Origin: Arhodomonas sp052060015
GTDB lineage: Bacteria > Pseudomonadota > Gammaproteobacteria > Nitrococcales > Nitrococcaceae
Assembly (NCBI RefSeq): GCF_052060015.1
Contig: NZ_JBPODZ010000001.1
Coordinates: 496,001-560,000, forward strand
DNA length: 64,000 nt
Direction of reading: 5' to 3'
In this document: piece after piece, positions 60,324 through 64,000 of the stretch
How positions within the stretch are numbered: the stretch's first letter is position 1
Layout: every line of letters begins with the position of its first letter
Notes under the pieces: model-generated
Told to the model about the DNA's origin: nothing
Databases searched by the model: none
What the model saw: the letters and a program-made list of their open reading frames with translations, nothing else
Position numbers and translations under genes: made by a program

Positions 60324-61262
60324 ATGGAAACCGACGACACCCTCGGATTCGTTTTTCCCGGTCAGGGCTCGCAGTCGCTGGGCATGCTCGCAGAACTCGC
60401 CGAGCACCATCCAGCAGTCCGCGCGACCTTTGACGAGGCCTCCACCGCGCTGGCGCTGGATCTCTGGCGCATCGTCCAGGAGGGACCGGAACAGGAGCTC
60501 AACCGCACCGAGATCACCCAGCCGGCCCTGCTAACCGCCGGGGTCGCGGTATGGCGCGCCTGGGTGGCCGCGGGCGGACCGCGACCTGCGGCCATGGCAG
60601 GACACAGCCTCGGCGAGTACACCGCCCTGGTCTGTTCCGGTGCCCTGGCCTTCGCGGATGCCGTGACCCTGGTCCACGACCGCGGCCGGTTCATGCAGGA
60701 GGCGGTGCCGGCGGGTGAGGGCGCCATGGCGGCGATCCTCGGGCTGGATGACGAGGCGGTGACAGCCGTGTGCGCCGACGCGGCACAGGGCGAGGTGGTG
60801 GAGGCGGTGAACTTCAACGCCCCCGGACAGGTCGTCATTGCCGGCAATCGAGCGGCGGTGGATCGGGCCATAGAGGGGGCGCGGGAAGCCGGCGCGAAGA
60901 AGGCCGTCCCCCTCCCGGTGAGCGTTCCCTCCCATTGCGCGCTGATGCGCCCGGCGGCGGAGCGGATGGGGGAACGCCTCGCCGGGGTGGCACTGGAGAC
61001 CCCAGCCATCCCGGTGCTCCACAATGTGGACGCGGCCGCCAGCGATTCCGCTGATGGGATCCGCGAGCGACTGGTCGCCCAGCTTTATCGCCCGGTACGC
61101 TGGGTGGAGGTGATTCGGGCCATGCAGGCACGGGGCGTTGGTCGGATCGTGGAGGCCGGTCCCGGAAAGGTATTGGCGGGCTTGAATCGGCGCATCGACC
61201 GGCGTATGCCGGTGAGCGCGGTCCTGGACCCGGATTCTCTCGACAAGGCGCTTGAACAATAA
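60324..61262 (+). CDS. fabD: malonyl-CoA:ACP transacylase
   Basis: A 312-residue acyltransferase that loads malonyl groups on ACP. Motifs are FVFPGQGSQSLGM, the nucleophile GHSLGEYTALV and the Arg/His regions QEAVPAGEGAMAAILG and VSVPSHCALM. The ATG at 60324 was preferred since an AAGGGGAGA ribosome site is about seven bases upstream; an ATG at 60303 is possible. Confidence 0.95.
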   Translation: METDDTLGFVFPGQGSQSLGMLAELAEHHPAVRATFDEASTALALDLWRIVQEGPEQELNRTEITQPALLTAGVAVWRAWVAAGGPRPAAMAGHSLGEYTALVCSGALAFADAVTLVHDRGRFMQEAVPAGEGAMAAILGLDDEAVTAVCADAAQGEVVEAVNFNAPGQVVIAGNRAAVDRAIEGAREAGAKKAVPLPVSVPSHCALMRPAAERMGERLAGVALETPAIPVLHNVDAAASDSADGIRERLVAQLYRPVRWVEVIRAMQARGVGRIVEAGPGKVLAGLNRRIDRRMPVSAVLDPDSLDKALEQ

Positions 61263-61273
61263 GGTTTAACCCG

Positions 61274-62020
61274 ATGTTTTCTATTGATAATGAAGTGGTG
61301 CTCGTTACCGGCGCGAGCCGCGGCATCGGCCACGCCATTGCCCGTACCCTGGGGGAGGGTGGTGCGCGCGTGGTGGGTACGGCCACCTCGGAAAAGGGGG
61401 CGGAGGCGATCACCGGGGCGCTGCGCGATGCGGGCCTGGAGGGCTTCGGCATCGTACTCGATGTCACCCGCACCGAGAGCATCAACGCCGGGCTCAAGGA
61501 GGTCGGCGAGCGCTTGGGCGCGCCGTCTGTCCTCGTTAACAACGCTGGCATCACACGGGACAACCTGCTGATGCGGATGAAGGAGGAGGAGTGGGACGCG
61601 ATCATCGACACCGATCTCAGCTCCGTCTACCGCATGAGCAAGGCCGTGTTGCGACCGATGATGAAGGCGCGCCGCGGGCGCATCATCAATATCGCTTCCG
61701 TGATTGGCCTGATGGGCAATAGCGGCCAAACCAACTATGCTGCTGCGAAGGCGGGGGTTATGGGCATGACCCGCTCGCTGGCCCGCGAGGTGGGCAGCCG
61801 GGGGATCACCGTCAACGCCGTGGCGCCGGGATTCATCGAAACCGAGATGACCGAGGCGCTGCCGGCGGAGCAGCGCGAGGCGCTGCTCAACCAGACACCG
61901 CTGGAGCGCCTCGGCCGCGCCGAGGACGTGGCGGCGGCGGTGCTCTACCTGGCCTCGCCAGCGGGGGCGTTCGTCACCGGTGAGACGATAAACGTCAATG
62001 GCGGCCTGTACATGAGCTGA
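61274..62020 (+). CDS. fabG: 3-oxoacyl-ACP reductase
   Basis: A 248-residue NADPH-dependent SDR that reduces ketoacyl-ACP. The cofactor loop is TGASRGIGHAIA, with NNAGITRDNLLMRMKEEEW. The catalytic Ser-Tyr-Lys lie in NIASVIGLMGNSGQTNYAAAKAG. The C-terminal end GETINVNGGLYMS is standard. It begins 11 bases after fabD. Confidence 0.96.
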   Translation: MFSIDNEVVLVTGASRGIGHAIARTLGEGGARVVGTATSEKGAEAITGALRDAGLEGFGIVLDVTRTESINAGLKEVGERLGAPSVLVNNAGITRDNLLMRMKEEEWDAIIDTDLSSVYRMSKAVLRPMMKARRGRIINIASVIGLMGNSGQTNYAAAKAGVMGMTRSLAREVGSRGITVNAVAPGFIETEMTEALPAEQREALLNQTPLERLGRAEDVAAAVLYLASPAGAFVTGETINVNGGLYMS

Positions 62021-62064
62021 GCGGATTTTCGCCCGCGCCGGTGGCGTGGCCGTAACGGTTCACC

Positions 62065-62070
62065 TAAAAT
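62065..62070 (+). promoter_or_regulatory. possible -10 box for an acpP promoter
   Basis: TAAAAT in the 127-base gap between fabG and acpP. acpP has its own promoter in E. coli. No good -35 lies 17 bases upstream, so this is tentative. Confidence 0.3.
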
Positions 62071-62147
62071 ACCGCCGCATTCGGCCCGGGATCCGAGCCG
62101 GGGGGCAGGCGGGTCGGAACTTTCCACACTCCGGAGGAAGGATCGAG

Positions 62148-62384
62148 ATGAGCAGTATCGAAGAGCGCGTTAAGAAGATCGTCGTCGAACAACTGGGGGT
62201 CAAGGAGGACGAGGTGACCGCCGAGGCCTCCTTCGTCGACGATCTCGGCGCAGACTCCCTCGACACCGTCGAGCTGGTGATGGCGCTCGAGGAGGAATTC
62301 GAGTGCGAGATCCCGGACGAAGAGGCGGAGAAGATCACCACCGTACAGCAGGCGGTGGACTATATTAACGCCAATCTGGAGTAA
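62148..62384 (+). CDS. acpP: acyl carrier protein
   Basis: A 78-residue acidic carrier protein. The phosphopantetheine attachment site is Ser in GADSLDTVELVMALE. The start MSSIEERVKKIVVEQLGV and the end TVQQAVDYINANLE are typical. A strong GGAGGAAGGA ribosome site lies upstream, in keeping with its high expression. A hairpin terminator follows. Confidence 0.97.
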   Translation: MSSIEERVKKIVVEQLGVKEDEVTAEASFVDDLGADSLDTVELVMALEEEFECEIPDEEAEKITTVQQAVDYINANLE

Positions 62385-62423
62385 CTACTCCCGCGGCCCC
62401 GCAGCTGTTGCCGGGACGCTGAT

Positions 62424-62456
62424 ACAGGGCCGGCCATCGCCGGCCCTGTGCGTTTT
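62424..62456 (+). terminator. rho-independent-type terminator after acpP
   Basis: A perfect 11-base stem (ACAGGGCCGGC with GCCGGCCCTGT) and a CATC loop, followed by GCG and four T. It lies 40 bases after the acpP stop and 30 before fabF, so it probably lowers readthrough into fabF and lets acpP be made in excess. Confidence 0.85.
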
Positions 62457-62485
62457 CCGGGGGGTGTAAGACTATGGAGGTGGGC

Positions 62486-63727
62486 GTGGCAAGACGCCGT
62501 GTAGTGGTCACCGGTATGGGCATCGTCTCCCCGGTGGGAAACTCCCTGGAGACCGCTTGGGACAATGTCCTCGCGGGCCGCTCCGGGATCGGCCCGGTCC
62601 AGGGTTTCGACGCCTCGGCGTTCGCGGTCCGCTTTGGCGGGGAAGTACGGGATTTCGAAGTCACCGATTACCTCTCCGCCAAGGAGGCGCGAAAGATGGA
62701 CCCGTTCATCCACTACGGCATTGGTGCCTCGGTGGATGCGGTCCGCGACGCCGGTCTGGAGATCGACGAGGGCAATGCGGAGCGGGTCGGCATCTCGGTG
62801 GGCTCCGGTATCGGCGGCATCAACTCCATCGAGAAGGGCCACCAGTCCTATCTCAACGGTGGTCCACGCAAGATCTCGCCGTTCTTCATCCCGAGCGCGA
62901 TCATCAACATGATCTCGGGTAACCTCTCCATACTCCTCGGAGCCAAGGGGCCCAACCTCGCCCAGGTCACTGCCTGTACCACCGGAACCCACAACATCGG
63001 CCAGGCGGCGCGGGTGATCGCCTACGGCGATGCCGATGTGATGATCGCCGGCGGGGCGGAGTTCGCTACCACCCCCACCGGGCTCGGCGGTTTCGCCGCC
63101 GCCAAGGCGCTGTCCACCCGCAATGACGATCCGGAAGGGGCGAGCCGTCCCTGGGACCGGGGCCGGGACGGCTTCGTGCTCGGCGATGGTGCTGGGGTGC
63201 TGGTCCTTGAGGACTACGAGCACGCCCGTGCCCGCGGGGCGAGGATCTATGCGGAGGTTGCCGGTTTCGGGATGAGCGGCGACGCCCACCACATGACCCA
63301 GCCACCCGCTGACGGCGACGGGGCCCGGCGCTGCATGGTCAATGCCCTGCGCGACGCGCGCATGGACCCCAGCGGGATCGATCACGTCAATGCCCACGGC
63401 ACCTCCACGCCGCTGGGGGATCGGGCCGAGGCTAAGGCCGTGCGCGAGGCCCTGGGCGCGCACGGGGCGGAGGTGGCGGTGACCTCGACGAAGTCCATGA
63501 CCGGTCACCTACTGGGGGCGGCCGGCGGCGTCGAGGCGGTGTTCAGTGTCCTTGCCATTCGCGACGGCGTGATCCCGCCTACGATCAACCTGGACGATCC
63601 AGACGAGGATCTGGGGATCGACATCGTGGCCGGTGGGGCACGGGAGTGCCCGGTCCGCGGCGTGCTCTCCAACTCCTTCGGTTTCGGCGGCACCAACGGC
63701 ACCGTCATTTTCCGCCGGTTGGCGTGA
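62486..63727 (+). CDS. fabF: beta-ketoacyl-ACP synthase II
   Basis: A 413-residue elongation condensing enzyme. The catalytic Cys lies in VTACTTGTHNIGQ; the two His are in VNAHGTSTPLGD and TKSMTGHLLGAAG. The start is GTG at 62486, with GGAGG five bases upstream and the family N-terminus (ARRRVVVTGMGIVSPVG); the ATG at 62474 overlaps that ribosome site. It lies after the acpP terminator. Confidence 0.95.
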   Translation: MARRRVVVTGMGIVSPVGNSLETAWDNVLAGRSGIGPVQGFDASAFAVRFGGEVRDFEVTDYLSAKEARKMDPFIHYGIGASVDAVRDAGLEIDEGNAERVGISVGSGIGGINSIEKGHQSYLNGGPRKISPFFIPSAIINMISGNLSILLGAKGPNLAQVTACTTGTHNIGQAARVIAYGDADVMIAGGAEFATTPTGLGGFAAAKALSTRNDDPEGASRPWDRGRDGFVLGDGAGVLVLEDYEHARARGARIYAEVAGFGMSGDAHHMTQPPADGDGARRCMVNALRDARMDPSGIDHVNAHGTSTPLGDRAEAKAVREALGAHGAEVAVTSTKSMTGHLLGAAGGVEAVFSVLAIRDGVIPPTINLDDPDEDLGIDIVAGGARECPVRGVLSNSFGFGGTNGTVIFRRLA

Positions 63728-63737
63728 GCCGGCCGCC

Positions 63738-64000
63738 ATGTGGCGCGTCGACGGCCGGCCCGCCGATCAGGTGCCGGTCGATGATCGCGGGCTTGCCTAC
63801 GGCGACGGGCTGTTCGAAACCCTGCCCGTGGTCGGAGGGCGGCCGGCCCTGTGGCCGGCACACCGGGAACGGCTGAGGAGCGGCTGCCGGCGTCTCGGCT
63901 TCGCTCCGCCTGACCCCGATGCCTTGGACCGGGAAGTGGATTTCCTGGCGGCCGAGGGGGCGGGGATGGTTAAGCTCCTGGTGACCCGTGGCAGCGGCGG
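63738..64000 (+). CDS. pabC: aminodeoxychorismate lyase, 3'-truncated by the window edge
   Basis: The frame begins ATG at 63738, ten bases after fabF, and is open to the end of the window (87 codons). The start MWRVDGRPADQVPVDDRGLAYGDGLFETL matches PabC, a fold-type IV PLP enzyme that makes 4-aminobenzoate for folate. pabC follows fabF in many gammaproteobacteria. The PLP lysine has not been reached. Confidence 0.85.
   Translation, partial: MWRVDGRPADQVPVDDRGLAYGDGLFETLPVVGGRPALWPAHRERLRSGCRRLGFAPPDPDALDREVDFLAAEGAGMVKLLVTRGSG

Overview
The window is a gene-dense, GC-rich chromosomal segment with about 70 protein genes and one tRNA. No insertion sequence, prophage, integrase or CRISPR array was recognised. 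The housekeeping gene order places it in the Gammaproteobacteria: nagZ-hpt-thioinosine phosphorylase-csiV-mfd, lolC-lolD, comEC-exbB-exbD-msbA-lpxK-kdsB, rne<>rluC-sppA, and yceD-rpmF-plsX-fabHDG-acpP-fabF-pabC. The acidic proteins, high GC, 7Fe ferredoxin, bacteriophytochrome and ketone-body genes fit a halophilic Ectothiorhodospiraceae-like bacterium. That last step is inference from style; no marker in the window proves it.

Layout. 1-4.1 kb: the end of an MFS transporter, an alpha/beta hydrolase, pyrD and a rhomboid protease. 4.15-8.2 kb: tRNA-Ser(UGA), a DUF4202 protein, a degenerate receiver-like protein, and a heme oxygenase-bacteriophytochrome/diguanylate cyclase light-signalling pair. 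8.1-12.8 kb: an outer-membrane barrel, a CoA pyrophosphatase, an OprI-like lipoprotein followed by an L,D-transpeptidase, a glutaredoxin, dusA and tatD. 12.8-20 kb: an acyl-CoA ligase, thiD-Rrf2-fdxA, ispG, a TPR lipoprotein, a GST, a TetR regulator and mazG. 20-30 kb: lutABC lactate oxidation, pterin dehydratase, moaC, an AEC transporter, the divergent acetoacetyl-CoA synthetase/3-hydroxybutyrate dehydrogenase pair, and gpmA.

30-37.5 kb: a CYTH phosphatase, a YkuD protein without a signal peptide, nagZ, purine salvage, csiV and mfd. 37.5-41 kb: a four-gene operon with a GNAT acetyltransferase, a thermospermine-synthase-like aminopropyltransferase, an agmatinase-family ureohydrolase and an acetylpolyamine amidohydrolase-like enzyme. 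I read it as a compact polyamine synthesis and acetyl-cycling module, and it is the most interesting system here. 41-52 kb: sfsA, lipoprotein export, competence and LPS transport/KDO genes. 52-64 kb: RNase E with a leader of about 360 nt, rluC, sppA, and the fatty-acid synthesis operon, which starts from a near-consensus promoter almost on top of the yceD start codon and has a strong hairpin terminator after acpP.

The only gene-free stretch over 300 bases is 54443-54898, the rne leader plus the divergent rne/rluC promoters.
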